64,000 nucleotides of DNA from Moellerella sp963519845 (GTDB taxonomy: Bacteria > Pseudomonadota > Gammaproteobacteria > Enterobacterales > Enterobacteriaceae), in assembly GCA_963519845.1 (NCBI GenBank), contig CAUQNX010000002.1, forward strand, positions 62,001-126,000, written 5' to 3'. Below, piece by piece: positions 17,305-25,949 of this stretch (within the stretch, counting starts at the first letter, position 1; each line of letters opens with the position of its first letter). Under the pieces are notes generated by a model. That model searched no databases and had not been told where the DNA came from. It saw only the letters and a program-made list of their open reading frames with translations. The position numbers were made by a program, and so were the translations under genes.

Positions 17305-17925
17305 ATGTCCAATAGTTCAATAATGATCATTGATGAACATCCTATTATGCGGCATGGATTAAGAAATTTAGTTGAAACTGAAAAGAAGTTTATCGTTGCC
17401 GCAGAGACAAATAATGGTGCGGAAGCAATTAATATTGCGAGCAAAATACAGCCAGATATAATAATGATGGATATTAATATACCTGGAATGAGAGGCGTTG
17501 AAACCATTCGTCAATTAAGAAAACACGGCGTCCGCTCTTATGTTTTAATACTCTCGCTATCCGTTAATCGTAATGATATCTATAGTGCCATAGACGCTGG
17601 CGCTAACGGTTATCTGTTAAAAAGCAGTGAGTTAGACATGTTAATGAATAGCATTCGAAAAGCAGCTCAAGGTCATACGGTATTTAGCGAGAAAGTATAT
17701 CAATTTTTAATTAATCGCCATCAATATCAAGATCCATTATCGACTTTAACCAAACGTGAGTTTGAAGTGTTACATGAAATTGCGGGGGGATTAAAAAATA
17801 AAGAAATTTCTCGCACCTTATTTATCTCCGAAGAGACAGTAAAGGTTCATATTAGAAACTTACTAAAGAAACTCCACGCTCGATCTCGATTAGAAGCCAG
17901 TTTAATTTATCTCAGAGCTAAGTAA
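17305..17925 (+). CDS. NarL/FixJ-family response regulator, NarP-like
   Basis: This is a 206-residue two-domain response regulator. The receiver domain (about 5-120) has the acidic pair D10/E11, phosphoacceptor D56 in MMDINIPG, S84 and K106 in YLLKSS. The LuxR-type HTH (about 140-200) reads LTKREFEVLHEIAGGLKNKE and ETVKVHIRNLLKKL, very close to NarP and NarL. No sensor kinase gene is adjacent, so it is an orphan here. Control of anaerobic or nitrate/nitrite genes is inferred from similarity only. It could be narP itself in a moved position or a paralogue. Confidence 0.82.
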   Translation: MSNSSIMIIDEHPIMRHGLRNLVETEKKFIVAAETNNGAEAINIASKIQPDIIMMDINIPGMRGVETIRQLRKHGVRSYVLILSLSVNRNDIYSAIDAGANGYLLKSSELDMLMNSIRKAAQGHTVFSEKVYQFLINRHQYQDPLSTLTKREFEVLHEIAGGLKNKEISRTLFISEETVKVHIRNLLKKLHARSRLEASLIYLRAK

Positions 17926-18191
17926 ATAGACCTTTTAATATGGATAATAACCCATGGAACCTATATTAAATTGAATTAATGCAATTATTATTAATTTTAA
18001 ACCTATTATCATTTAATAACTGAGGTGATATTTATCCTTACAGCTTAAAATAAAATTAAATATAAAACGAATGGACTTTAAATTATCAAGATAACAAATA
18101 GACACCTTATTCTAGATTTAAGGGGTAGACCAATATGCCATTTTCACGCATTATGTATCCATTAATTACAAATGGTTAGAAGGAAAATCGT

Positions 18192-18563
18192 ATGTCAGAT
18201 CAACCCTACCCAGCCTTCGTTATGTATGGCATTAAGAACTGTGACACCATCAAAAAAGCACGTCTTTGGTTAGATGATAAAGGAATCGCTTTTCAATTTC
18301 ATGACTACCGTAAAGATGGAATTGATGATCAGCTACTCAATCAATTTATCCAGCATTTAGGCTGGGAGTTGCTAGTCAATAAGCGAGGAACAACTTGGCG
18401 CAAGCTCAGTGATGAGCAAAAGGCCGCCGTAAAGGATGCCGAAAGCGCCAAAGCTGTTCTATTAGTCGAACCTGCAATGATAAAACGCCCTATTCTTGTC
18501 TCTCCTGATGGCCGTTATCTTCTCGGTTTTTCTGACAGCGATTACCAACAATTTACCGCATGA
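18192..18563 (+). CDS. yffB: ArsC/Spx-fold protein YffB
   Basis: YffB has a thioredoxin-like ArsC fold; its role is unproven, with glutathione-linked reductase activity proposed. The 123 residues begin with the signature YGIKNCDTIKKARLWLDDKG (Cys near residue 17) and end with the ArsC-type motif RPILVSPDGRYLLGFSD. Its stop overlaps the region just before dapE, the standard yffB-dapE pair of Enterobacterales, which implies translational coupling. Confidence 0.93.
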   Translation: MSDQPYPAFVMYGIKNCDTIKKARLWLDDKGIAFQFHDYRKDGIDDQLLNQFIQHLGWELLVNKRGTTWRKLSDEQKAAVKDAESAKAVLLVEPAMIKRPILVSPDGRYLLGFSDSDYQQFTA

Positions 18564-18571
18564 GGTCACCG

Positions 18572-19702
18572 ATGAACTGCCCTGTTATCTCACTTGCAGA
18601 ACAATTAATTGCTCGGCCATCCATTAGTCCAGATGATCAAGATTGCCAAGCTCTATTAATCGCTCGGCTCGAAAAAATCGGTTTCACCATCGAAAAAATG
18701 CCTTTTGGCGATACGCTTAATTTTTGGGCTTATCGTGGTCCTGAAGGCGAAACTCTTGCCTTTGCTGGTCATACAGATGTGGTTCCTGCAGGGGACATCA
18801 CACACTGGTCAACACCGCCCTTTACTCCCACAATTATTGATCAAACCCTCTATGGCCGTGGCGCCGCGGATATGAAAGGTTCTATCGCAGCAATGACTGT
18901 TGCAGCTGAACGCTTCGTGGAAAAGCATCCTAACCATAGTGGGCGTCTGGCTTTTCTAATCACCTCTGATGAAGAAGCCAAAGCCGCAGATGGCACAGTT
19001 AAAGTGGTCGATACCTTAATGGCTCGCGGCGAGCGTCTGGACTATTGCCTTGTTGGCGAGCCCTCCAGCCAAGCTAAATTGGGTGATATGATCAAAAATG
19101 GCCGCCGTGGTTCTATTACGGCCAATTTAACGATTCTCGGCGTACAGGGTCACGTGGCTTACCCACAACTGGCCGATAATCCTATTCATAGCGCCGCGCC
19201 ATTTTTACAACAGCTAGTAGCAACCCAATGGGATAATGGCAATGAATTTTTCCCTGCGACCAGTATGCAAATTGCCAATATTCAAGCGGGTACAGGCGCT
19301 AATAATGTGATCCCCGGCGAACTCTTTGTTCAATTCAATTTTCGCTTTAGTACTGAACTGACCGATCAGCAAATCCGCCAGCAAGTGGAGAGCATGCTAG
19401 AGCATCATCAATTGAAATATCGACTTGAGTGGGCTTTATCAGGACAACCCTTTATCACGGGTAAAGGCAAACTACTCGATGCCGTTGTCAACGCCGTGAA
19501 TCTACAATGCGGTTACTCGCCAGTGTTATCTACCAGCGGCGGCACTTCTGATGGTCGTTTTATCGCCAAAATGGGCGCTCAAGTGGTTGAGCTCGGCCCG
19601 TTAAACGCAACTATTCACAAGGTCAATGAGTGCGTCAGCGTTCCTGAGTTACAGCAGCTGGCCGTTATCTATGAATCCATTATGGAGCAACTCGTCTTAT
19701 GA
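18572..19702 (+). CDS. dapE: Succinyl-diaminopimelate desuccinylase
   Basis: DapE releases succinate from N-succinyl-LL-diaminopimelate in lysine and peptidoglycan precursor synthesis; it is a di-zinc M20 peptidase. The 376-residue product shows FAGHTDVVPAGD (first metal His/Asp), GRGAADMKGSIAAM, SDEEAKAADG and the C-terminal LSTSGGTSDGRF and GPLNATIHKVNE. An ATG at 18560 overlaps the yffB stop, but the ATG at 18572 is preferred: it gives the usual N-terminus MNCPVISLAEQL and has AGGT 6 bases before it. Confidence 0.96.
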   Translation: MNCPVISLAEQLIARPSISPDDQDCQALLIARLEKIGFTIEKMPFGDTLNFWAYRGPEGETLAFAGHTDVVPAGDITHWSTPPFTPTIIDQTLYGRGAADMKGSIAAMTVAAERFVEKHPNHSGRLAFLITSDEEAKAADGTVKVVDTLMARGERLDYCLVGEPSSQAKLGDMIKNGRRGSITANLTILGVQGHVAYPQLADNPIHSAAPFLQQLVATQWDNGNEFFPATSMQIANIQAGTGANNVIPGELFVQFNFRFSTELTDQQIRQQVESMLEHHQLKYRLEWALSGQPFITGKGKLLDAVVNAVNLQCGYSPVLSTSGGTSDGRFIAKMGAQVVELGPLNATIHKVNECVSVPELQQLAVIYESIMEQLVL

Positions 19703-20367
19703 TCAGCATAGAGATGCTTACTGGCCGTTCTACTGACCACCTAGTGACACTATCGGGCCATCATCGTCTGCAATTTAATGCGACTAAAGCCTTTTTAGCC
19801 ATGCAGCAAGCCGCTACACGCGCCGGTTTTAAATTACAGCCAGCCAGCTCATTTCGTGATTTCAAACGCCAGCAAGCGATTTGGAACGGCAAATTTTCGG
19901 GTACACGCCCTGTGCTTGATCAAAACAGTCAGCCGATTGATATTCAGTCGCTGACGGAAGGTGAATTGTGTGAAGCTATTTTGCACTGGTCAGCGCTGCC
20001 TGGTGCTAGCCGCCACCATTGGGGCACAGATATCGATATTTATGACCCTTTTTTACTGCCAGAGGGTGGCTCATTGCAATTAGAGCCTTGGGAATATGAA
20101 CCGGGTGGATACTTTTGTGCTTTAAATGATTGGCTAACTGAGCATATGGCGACTTTTGATTTTTATCGTCCCTTTACCTCAACCGACGCTGGTGTTGCCT
20201 ATGAGCCTTGGCATATTAGCTACTGGCCACTAGCTCATGAAGCCGAGTTATTATTAACCGAGTCTGTAGTTGCCGATCTATTAGCAGAGGAAAGTATCCT
20301 TGGTAAAGATTGGTTATTAGCGAATCTAAACTATATTTATCAACAGTATATTCGTTTACCTGAGTAG
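19699..20367 (+). CDS. M15 family D-alanyl-D-alanine carboxypeptidase-like protein
   Basis: This is a 222-residue zinc peptidase of family M15 (VanY/LdcB-like), which trims D-Ala or related bonds in peptidoglycan peptides. The metal motifs are complete: S104-x-H106 and D113 in the SRHHWGTDIDIYD segment and E169/H172 in YEPWHISYWP, with SFRDFKRQQAIWNGKF near residue 51. There is no signal peptide, so a cytoplasmic role such as peptide recycling is more likely than wall hydrolysis. Its ATGA start overlaps the dapE stop, so it is translated with the diaminopimelate pathway gene. The precise substrate is unknown. Confidence 0.85.
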   Translation: MISIEMLTGRSTDHLVTLSGHHRLQFNATKAFLAMQQAATRAGFKLQPASSFRDFKRQQAIWNGKFSGTRPVLDQNSQPIDIQSLTEGELCEAILHWSALPGASRHHWGTDIDIYDPFLLPEGGSLQLEPWEYEPGGYFCALNDWLTEHMATFDFYRPFTSTDAGVAYEPWHISYWPLAHEAELLLTESVVADLLAEESILGKDWLLANLNYIYQQYIRLPE

Positions 20368-20393
20368 CAGTTTAGTAAAATAGTCATTATTAA

Positions 20394-20420
20394 TGTGCGT
20401 TTGGCCCGCCCTAGCGCACA
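20394..20420 (+). terminator. Hairpin between convergent genes
   Basis: TGTGCG and CGCACA pair in the 56-base gap between the M15 peptidase and ybaN stops, followed on the plus strand by ATTTTAA. A short stem and weak T-run make this a modest candidate. Confidence 0.4.
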
Positions 20421-20423
20421 ATT

Positions 20424-20825
20424 TTAACGCTCACCTTTGGGCGGATTTTGCATCATAGGTTGTGCAATCACAGGCAAGCGGATCATAAAAATAAGTAACC
20501 AACACAAAATCACCAATAAGATCACCCTGACCCACCATATTGAGACCGCCCATAGCGATAGGCTGAAAGTAATTAGGATCATAATAATAGCTTTGGGTTT
20601 GGCGCCTTTGGGTAAACCGCGATAAGTTTGCCAATAGCGAATATAACCACCAAACCAAGAGCGATAGAGCAACCATTGATGGAAACGAGGTGATGAGTGC
20701 GAAAAGCACCAAGCAGCCAAAAGTAGAAAGGGAGTTGTTGGCAATATGGGTAATACCACACCTAAAGCGGCTAAAATAACCGCCAGCCAACCGACAATGA
20801 TCAATAATCCCTTTTTAATTCCCAC
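20424..20825 (-). CDS. ybaN: DUF454 inner-membrane protein YbaN
   Basis: This is a 133-residue inner-membrane protein of the YbaN/DUF454 family, function unknown. The family segment LGVVLPILPTTPFLLLAAWC (residues 21-40) is plain, then CFSHSSPRFHQWL, and two more membrane helices cover about 82-118. E. coli carries ybaN at a different locus. It is transcribed towards the M15 gene and has no co-directional partner within 350 bases. Confidence 0.88.
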   Translation of the reverse strand: MGIKKGLLIIVGWLAVILAALGVVLPILPTTPFLLLAAWCFSHSSPRFHQWLLYRSWFGGYIRYWQTYRGLPKGAKPKAIIMILITFSLSLWAVSIWWVRVILLVILCWLLIFMIRLPVIAQPMMQNPPKGER

Positions 20826-21003
20826 CTTGATCTCCCGTCGAGCTCAAAAATATGCTGTAATACCTTATCAAAAAACAACAGCATACCCTAAGTATTTTAA
20901 GCGGTAGAATGCAATTGAAAACAGAAAATATTGATGGATAAGTCTAAAATGAGATCGTCAATAAATTTATACTCACAATGATCCAAAATGATAGGGAATA
21001 ACT

Positions 21004-21198
21004 ATGCATTGGCTTGCAGATTACTGGTGGATAATATTACTGGTATTAGTGGGTGTGATATGGACCTCCGTTAAAGAATTGATGCGGTTAGACCATAAGC
21101 AATTTTTGAAAAATAAACCTGAAATCCCGCCTCACCGTGATAATAATCACCAATGGGATGATGAAGATGATAATCTCCCTAAAGATAAAAAGCCTTAA
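21004..21198 (+). CDS. ypfN: YpfN family membrane protein (UPF0370)
   Basis: This is a 64-residue protein with one N-terminal membrane helix (about 5-24, WLADYWWIILLVLVGVIW) and an acidic/basic tail with the family motif LDHKQFLKNKPEIPPHRD followed by an Asp-rich stretch. Function unknown. It sits next to tmcA, as in E. coli, and the two genes overlap tail to tail by 20 bases. Confidence 0.92.
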   Translation: MHWLADYWWIILLVLVGVIWTSVKELMRLDHKQFLKNKPEIPPHRDNNHQWDDEDDNLPKDKKP

Positions 21199-23194
21199 TC
21201 CGCGCGCTCCAATCGGCGGCTTGCTGCGGTGCTTGACTTGCCAAAGCCAATTGCATCTCAGCCCTCGCTTGGCGCAACCACTGCTTTTGCCCTGATAACC
21301 CCAATTGATGACAAGCCTCTGCCACTGATAGCCGCTCCTCACAGTATAGACGTAACAGAGGCAATGGCTGATCATAGTGACGAAGAAAACGACAGATCGC
21401 CGGATAACTGCTAGCCAATGAACGGCTAGCATAGGCGAATCCGGCTAACTCTTGCCAATCCTCTTCGACCATCTGCTGATCTTGGTCAGTCGGTAAAGCC
21501 AATTCGGCTCTATCTTCTCGCCAATAGAGGTCGCGATGAAAAAGCTTTTGAGCACGAAGAGAAAAAACTTCGGCCGCTGGCGACAGAGCTAAGATCATCA
21601 TTGCAGCATAACAGCCACTGCTCGCCTCTTTCTGCGACCCGATGCGGATTAACGAAAATCCTGCTTGTTGCCAAAAAGTATGGAGTTCCGCCGTAAAGCC
21701 AAAACTAACCGAAAGAAAATCGTATTGCTCACTTTTAGCTCTTGTGATCTCTTGCTTGATTAACTCGAGTCCTGCTCCCTGACGGCGAAATTCAGCTTGG
21801 ATCGCAATGCGACTGCATCTTTGCGAGCGCATTTGTGCCGCTTGCGGAAAATAGCTATGAGCGGCAAGTGATTGAGCAACAAGATTGCCACGAGGTCGAC
21901 GAATTCCCGCCCAAACTTGCCACGCCAATAAGGGCGACAATTGCCCCTCATTCACCATCCATAAAGCACCAATCAGCTGAGTATCGAGCTTCAGCGCCAT
22001 AAAATTCATATTTTGCGCATCAAGTAAACGACGTAGATCTAGTGGTGACGTGCGGTAATGTGCACTGGTCAGAAGCCCATAAAATGCAACTAACTGTTGG
22101 GGATTTCGGCTAAATTGATCTTGTGTGATAGTTTGAAAGCTCATAATTTGCTGATTATCAACTATCTCAGTTACCACTTCGTCGAGTAACAACGCTTTAT
22201 TTAGCCAACGCTCGAGGGGATCATCTTGCACCCAGCGTATGGGTGTATCTAGCGATAATGCAGTGAAATTATCCAGTTCAGCACAAAATTTAAGTAAAAA
22301 TCCTCGCCCCGTTCCCTCATAGCCATCAACGGTGGTCGTTAACAAGCAGCGAGGAAAATAGCTAAGCAGCTGTTTTAATTGAGAGGTGGGAATAGCGGCT
22401 GCTTCATCGATCACTAACCAATCGGCGCTGATCTCGCCATCACTTTGGCAATAAGCTAATAGCTGGTCGATCGCCCAAAATAAGGGCTCTTTAGCAGTGA
22501 AACGATTTAATACACTAGTAGTGATTCGAGCAGGCGCACAATGCCAGCAGGTGCCAGACCATTGGTCAATTAACATGCCTGCCAGTGCTGATTTTCCTCG
22601 CCCTCGAGGAGCAATAACTCCCCATACCCCAGACTGTGCGTTTAATAATAGGGACAGAATTTGCTGTTGTGCGGCCGTCGGCTGGCCTGTCGGTGGCAGC
22701 CAGCAAGGAGCGGGTTTAATCAGCGGGAATGTATCGGCATAGCCTTCTCGGCGAAGAAAAATATCAGCATCAGCCAATAAAGTGCATTTTAGATGCTCAA
22801 CAAAATGCGGTGTGGCAATAACCCCATGATTTTCATTCCAACGCAGGCTATCACTATCAGGCAGTGAGCTCCATTGATCCCAAGGTGGAACCACTAAAAT
22901 AAGAAAACTGCCTGCTTTTAGTGTGCCTGCTAATATGGCAAAAGATTCCGCATGAAACCCAGATTGAGCATCGAAAATACCATGTAGAAACTCTTGCCCA
23001 AGTAATGAGGTTGCTTTGGTTGGTGCGATGGCGGAATTTATCTCAGGTGAGATAGTCACCCAGTCGCCAGCTAAATCCGAGGTTATTGCGGCAAGTTGTT
23101 GGCTGACCCAAGTGCCTTGGCCACTTAACAGGAGCAAACGTCGTTGTCCCTGTTTAATCAATTGTTGCTGCAGTAATATCAATGAAGTCGCCAT
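21179..23194 (-). CDS. tmcA: tRNA(Met) cytidine acetyltransferase
   Basis: TmcA makes N4-acetylcytidine at the wobble position of elongator tRNA-Met using acetyl-CoA and ATP or GTP. The 671 residues equal the E. coli enzyme. The helicase-like ATPase module shows a Walker A GVIAPRGRGKSALAG (about 193-207) and a DEAA box (WLVIDEAAAIP); the GNAT module has RIAIQAEFRRQGAGLELIKQ near residue 467. The last codons are read antisense to the ypfN stop region. No operon partner except possibly yeaL, whose stop lies 10 bases upstream of the start. Confidence 0.96.
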   Translation of the reverse strand: MATSLILLQQQLIKQGQRRLLLLSGQGTWVSQQLAAITSDLAGDWVTISPEINSAIAPTKATSLLGQEFLHGIFDAQSGFHAESFAILAGTLKAGSFLILVVPPWDQWSSLPDSDSLRWNENHGVIATPHFVEHLKCTLLADADIFLRREGYADTFPLIKPAPCWLPPTGQPTAAQQQILSLLLNAQSGVWGVIAPRGRGKSALAGMLIDQWSGTCWHCAPARITTSVLNRFTAKEPLFWAIDQLLAYCQSDGEISADWLVIDEAAAIPTSQLKQLLSYFPRCLLTTTVDGYEGTGRGFLLKFCAELDNFTALSLDTPIRWVQDDPLERWLNKALLLDEVVTEIVDNQQIMSFQTITQDQFSRNPQQLVAFYGLLTSAHYRTSPLDLRRLLDAQNMNFMALKLDTQLIGALWMVNEGQLSPLLAWQVWAGIRRPRGNLVAQSLAAHSYFPQAAQMRSQRCSRIAIQAEFRRQGAGLELIKQEITRAKSEQYDFLSVSFGFTAELHTFWQQAGFSLIRIGSQKEASSGCYAAMMILALSPAAEVFSLRAQKLFHRDLYWREDRAELALPTDQDQQMVEEDWQELAGFAYASRSLASSYPAICRFLRHYDQPLPLLRLYCEERLSVAEACHQLGLSGQKQWLRQARAEMQLALASQAPQQAADWSARIKAFYL

Positions 23195-23204
23195 AAGCTA
23201 ATAA

Positions 23205-23657
23205 CTAAGATTTACCAATTAATAATGATAAGATCCCTGCGGCGATCAATGGTCCTACCGGAACACCTTTGAACATAGCAACACCAATAATAGTACCTAC
23301 CAATAATCCGGCGACAGTCGAGGGCTGATTGGTCATTAATGAAACACCTCGGCTGCCTAACCAAGAGACTGCAATACCGATAACTATTGCCAGCAGTGAT
23401 TTCCAGTTTAAAAATGATCCTAATACATCCTGAGCCGATATGCGTCCGCTGGCGATCGGTGCCATAACACCAATGGTTAAGATTAATATCCCTATGGTCA
23501 GCCCATACTTTTCAACCCAAGGTAAATAACCATTCAGTGGGGTAATGCGTACCACTAACAAAAATAACATAGCTAGTGTCACTGTCATGTTATGACTGAT
23601 AATGCCTAATCCAGCCAGTACCAGTAATATAATTAACGTTGGATCAACCTGGCTCAT
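23205..23657 (-). CDS. yeaL: DUF441 membrane protein YeaL
   Basis: This is a 150-residue, four-helix inner-membrane protein of the YeaL/DUF441 family. Family stretches are clear: LGIISHNMTVTLAMLFLLVV, ILTIGVMAPIASGRIS, SWLGSRGVSLM and GVPVGPLIAAGILSLLIGK. Function unknown. It is transcribed into tmcA with only 10 bases between stop and start, so the two are probably one transcript, whereas a terminator separates it from ypfJ upstream. Confidence 0.92.
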   Translation of the reverse strand: MSQVDPTLIILLVLAGLGIISHNMTVTLAMLFLLVVRITPLNGYLPWVEKYGLTIGILILTIGVMAPIASGRISAQDVLGSFLNWKSLLAIVIGIAVSWLGSRGVSLMTNQPSTVAGLLVGTIIGVAMFKGVPVGPLIAAGILSLLIGKS

Positions 23658-23673
23658 CTCTCTATTCCTGCAA

Positions 23674-23707
23674 ATAAAAGAGTGGCAGATAGCTTTTAGC
23701 TGCCACT
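23674..23707 (-). terminator. Terminator after ypfJ
   Basis: AGTGGCAG and CTGCCACT form an 8-bp perfect stem with an 11-base loop; the minus strand continues CTTTTATTT. It lies about 50 bases beyond the ypfJ stop. Confidence 0.65.
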
Positions 23708-23753
23708 TTGTCGAAAATAAACCAATTGTAACACCCTGATCTTATTGCGTCAT

Positions 23754-24653
23754 TTATTGAGAAGCAAATGTATTACAACTATTGATATTTCCACTGTCAA
23801 AACCTTTTTTAAACCAGTTATAACGCTGCTCTGAGGTTCCGTGTGTAAAACTATCAGGGATCACTTTTCCCTGACTTTGCTGTTGCAAGCGATCATCACC
23901 AATGGATTCGGCGGCATTTAAGGCAGATTGTAGATCACCGGGCTCAAGAATACCTTCCTTCTCCATCGCATGTCCCCACAGTCCAGCAAAGCAGTCGGCT
24001 TGCAGTTCTAATTTAACAGATAATTTATTGGCTTCTATACGACTCATATTTTGTTGTAATTTCCTCACTTGTTGCTCAATACCCAATAAGGATTGGACAT
24101 GATGCCCTATCTCATGAGCAACCACATAGCCTTGTGCAAACTCACCACCTGCGGCTAATTTGGTTTTCATATCTTGATAGAACGAGAGATCAATATAGAC
24201 TTTCTGATCTGCTGGACAATAAAAAGGCCCCATCACCGCTTGCCCTCGCCCACAGGAGGTCGGAGTACTATTGCGATACAACACCAGTTTGGGCATCTGG
24301 TACGCTTTACCCATTTGCTGAAATTTTTGCTGCCACACATCTTCTGTTGAGGCCAAGATAACTGAAGTAAAATCCGCATTCTGCCGATCTTGCTCATTGA
24401 TCGCCTTATATTGCGTTCCCTGCGGCTGAGCCGGTTGTGAATTATTTAAATTAATAGGATCGCCAGTGATTAATCCGGTTAAATCCATACCAAAAAAACT
24501 GGCGCCCAAGATGGCCACTAGAACAATCACGCCCGTTTTTCCGCGTAACGGGATACGCAAGCCTCTACCCGAGCGTGGTGCATTAGGGCCACCCGCACTA
24601 TTTCCTCGTCGATCTTCGATATTGTCACTTCTACGGCGGTTTTGCCAACGCAT
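23754..24653 (-). CDS. ypfJ: Predicted neutral zinc metallopeptidase YpfJ
   Basis: This is a 299-residue protein of the YpfJ neutral zinc metallopeptidase family, physiological substrate unknown. It has a short basic cytoplasmic N-terminus (MRWQNRRRSDNIEDRRG), one membrane segment (about 40-60) and a C-terminal periplasmic domain with VVAHEIGHHVQSLLG (zinc His-Glu-x-x-His) near residue 180 and LELQADCFAGLWGH downstream. Two Cys-rich segments (TSCGRGQ, FYCPADQ) may form a disulfide. It stands alone between purC and yeaL. Confidence 0.93.
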   Translation of the reverse strand: MRWQNRRRSDNIEDRRGNSAGGPNAPRSGRGLRIPLRGKTGVIVLVAILGASFFGMDLTGLITGDPINLNNSQPAQPQGTQYKAINEQDRQNADFTSVILASTEDVWQQKFQQMGKAYQMPKLVLYRNSTPTSCGRGQAVMGPFYCPADQKVYIDLSFYQDMKTKLAAGGEFAQGYVVAHEIGHHVQSLLGIEQQVRKLQQNMSRIEANKLSVKLELQADCFAGLWGHAMEKEGILEPGDLQSALNAAESIGDDRLQQQSQGKVIPDSFTHGTSEQRYNWFKKGFDSGNINSCNTFASQ

Positions 24654-24801
24654 AATAACCTCGATGCCACACTCATATTGGTGTTGCTATAGTTTTCACA
24701 TGCAGAAGTATAACGAAAAATGCAGAAGAAGCTTACAAATATAGAGGGAGTAAATTCATCAAGGCAGGTTAAACATTAATAGATTTTTAAAATCAACGAA
24801 T

Positions 24802-24826
24802 AAAAAAGCCCATCAAATGACAGGCT
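24802..24826 (-). terminator. Rho-independent terminator of purC
   Basis: On the minus strand GCCTGTC and GATGGGC form a 7-bp stem with two wobble pairs and an ATTT loop, followed by TTTTTT. It lies 30 bases beyond the purC stop. Confidence 0.75.
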
Positions 24827-24855
24827 CTTATAATCGCATATGTCATTGCTGGGAT

Positions 24856-25569
24856 TTAATCGAGTTGAACACCGATACGACGTGCAACTTCTTCATAGGC
24901 TTCAATTAATCCACCTAGGCTCTGGCGGAAACGATCTTTATCCATTTTATTCAATGTCGCTTTATCCCACAGACGGCTGCCATCGGGTGAGAACTCATCG
25001 CCCAATACCACCTGCCCTTTAAATAGACCGAATTCTAATTTAAAATCAACGAGGATCAGACCCGCATCATCGAAAATTTTGCTAAGAACATCATTGGCTA
25101 AATAACTTAAGCGCTTCATTTCCGCTAGGTTGGCCTGATTAACCCAACCAAAAGTCTCACAGTAAGATTCATTTACCATAGGATCATGTTTGGCATCGTC
25201 TTTTAAGAAGAGGTCAAATAGCGGTGGATTTAATAGCATGCCCTCTTCGACACCAAGACGTTTGACTAAAGAACCCGCGGCTCGATTCCGGATCACACAC
25301 TCAACAGGCACCATATCCAACTTTTTCACTAGGGCGTCGGTATCAGATAACAGCGCTTCCATCTGTGTTGGAATACCCGCTTCTTCCAGTTTCATCATAA
25401 TAAAGTGGTTAAATTTATTATTGACCATCCCTTTACGATCAAACTGCTCAATACGCTCACCATCTAGCGCTGATGTATCATTACGAAATTCCAAAATTAA
25501 ACGATCAGGATCATCTGTAGTATGGACAGTTTTCGCCTTTCCACGATACAGCTCAGCTCTCTTTTGCAT
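24856..25569 (-). CDS. purC: SAICAR synthetase
   Basis: PurC joins CAIR and aspartate with ATP to SAICAR in purine synthesis. The 237 residues begin MQKRAELYRGKAKTVH as in E. coli and contain FRNDTSALDGERIEQFDRKG, VECVIRNRAAGSLVKR and ILVDFKLEFGLF. A frame extends three codons further, but the ATG at 25567-25569 is preceded by GGAG at 8 bases. A candidate PurR operator lies about 260 bases upstream, and the bamC-dapA terminator insulates it from upstream transcription. Confidence 0.97.
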   Translation of the reverse strand: MQKRAELYRGKAKTVHTTDDPDRLILEFRNDTSALDGERIEQFDRKGMVNNKFNHFIMMKLEEAGIPTQMEALLSDTDALVKKLDMVPVECVIRNRAAGSLVKRLGVEEGMLLNPPLFDLFLKDDAKHDPMVNESYCETFGWVNQANLAEMKRLSYLANDVLSKIFDDAGLILVDFKLEFGLFKGQVVLGDEFSPDGSRLWDKATLNKMDKDRFRQSLGGLIEAYEEVARRIGVQLD

Positions 25570-25882
25570 CTGATACACTCCAGCGATGTGATTATTTGAA
25601 GATAAGATTAAGCCCGCGCAGTATTGGTACCCTGCTAAAATAAATAATAAACAGGCGATTGAAATCTAGGGTTTATTATTGACTTTACATGAGCAAAAAA
25701 AGACCGATTTGCTTAACTAAACAGTTAAAAATCAACTTGTTCAATGAAAAAACGTTAGTTATATAACTCATTGAAAATGAATATTTTTACTATCTAGAAG
25801 ACTTATGATAATAAAATTTCACACCATACGCAAACGATTACTTAAACATTATTTACCTGAGTGAACAGCAAATCACAGGCAT
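25570..25882. other. purC leader and upstream region
   Basis: This gap of about 310 bases between purC and the bamC terminator is AT-rich and has no ORF. It holds the PurR-like site at 25828-25843; the long distance from that site to the purC ATG implies either a long leader or a second unseen promoter. Confidence 0.5.
25828..25843. promoter_or_regulatory. PurR-type operator upstream of purC
   Basis: ACGCAAACGATTACTT fits the PurR pattern ANGCAANCGNTTNCNT at every fixed position. It lies 259 bases before the purC start, farther than is usual for a PurR operator. Confidence 0.6.
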
Positions 25883-25909
25883 AAAAAAGGAGAGCAATCT
25901 GCTCTCCTT
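25883..25909 (-). terminator. Rho-independent terminator of dapA-bamC
   Basis: AAGGAGAGC and GCTCTCCTT form a perfect 9-bp stem with a 5-base loop, followed on the minus strand by TTTTTTAT. It lies 40 bases past the bamC stop. Confidence 0.88.
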
Positions 25910-25949
25910 CTTATCTCAATCAACAATTTAACATAAATTAAAAATTAAT

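Noticed and set aside
20431..20790. 119-codon frame overlapping ybaN
   Set aside because: The ybaN frame on the same strand has the conserved family motif; this one is a frame-shifted shadow.
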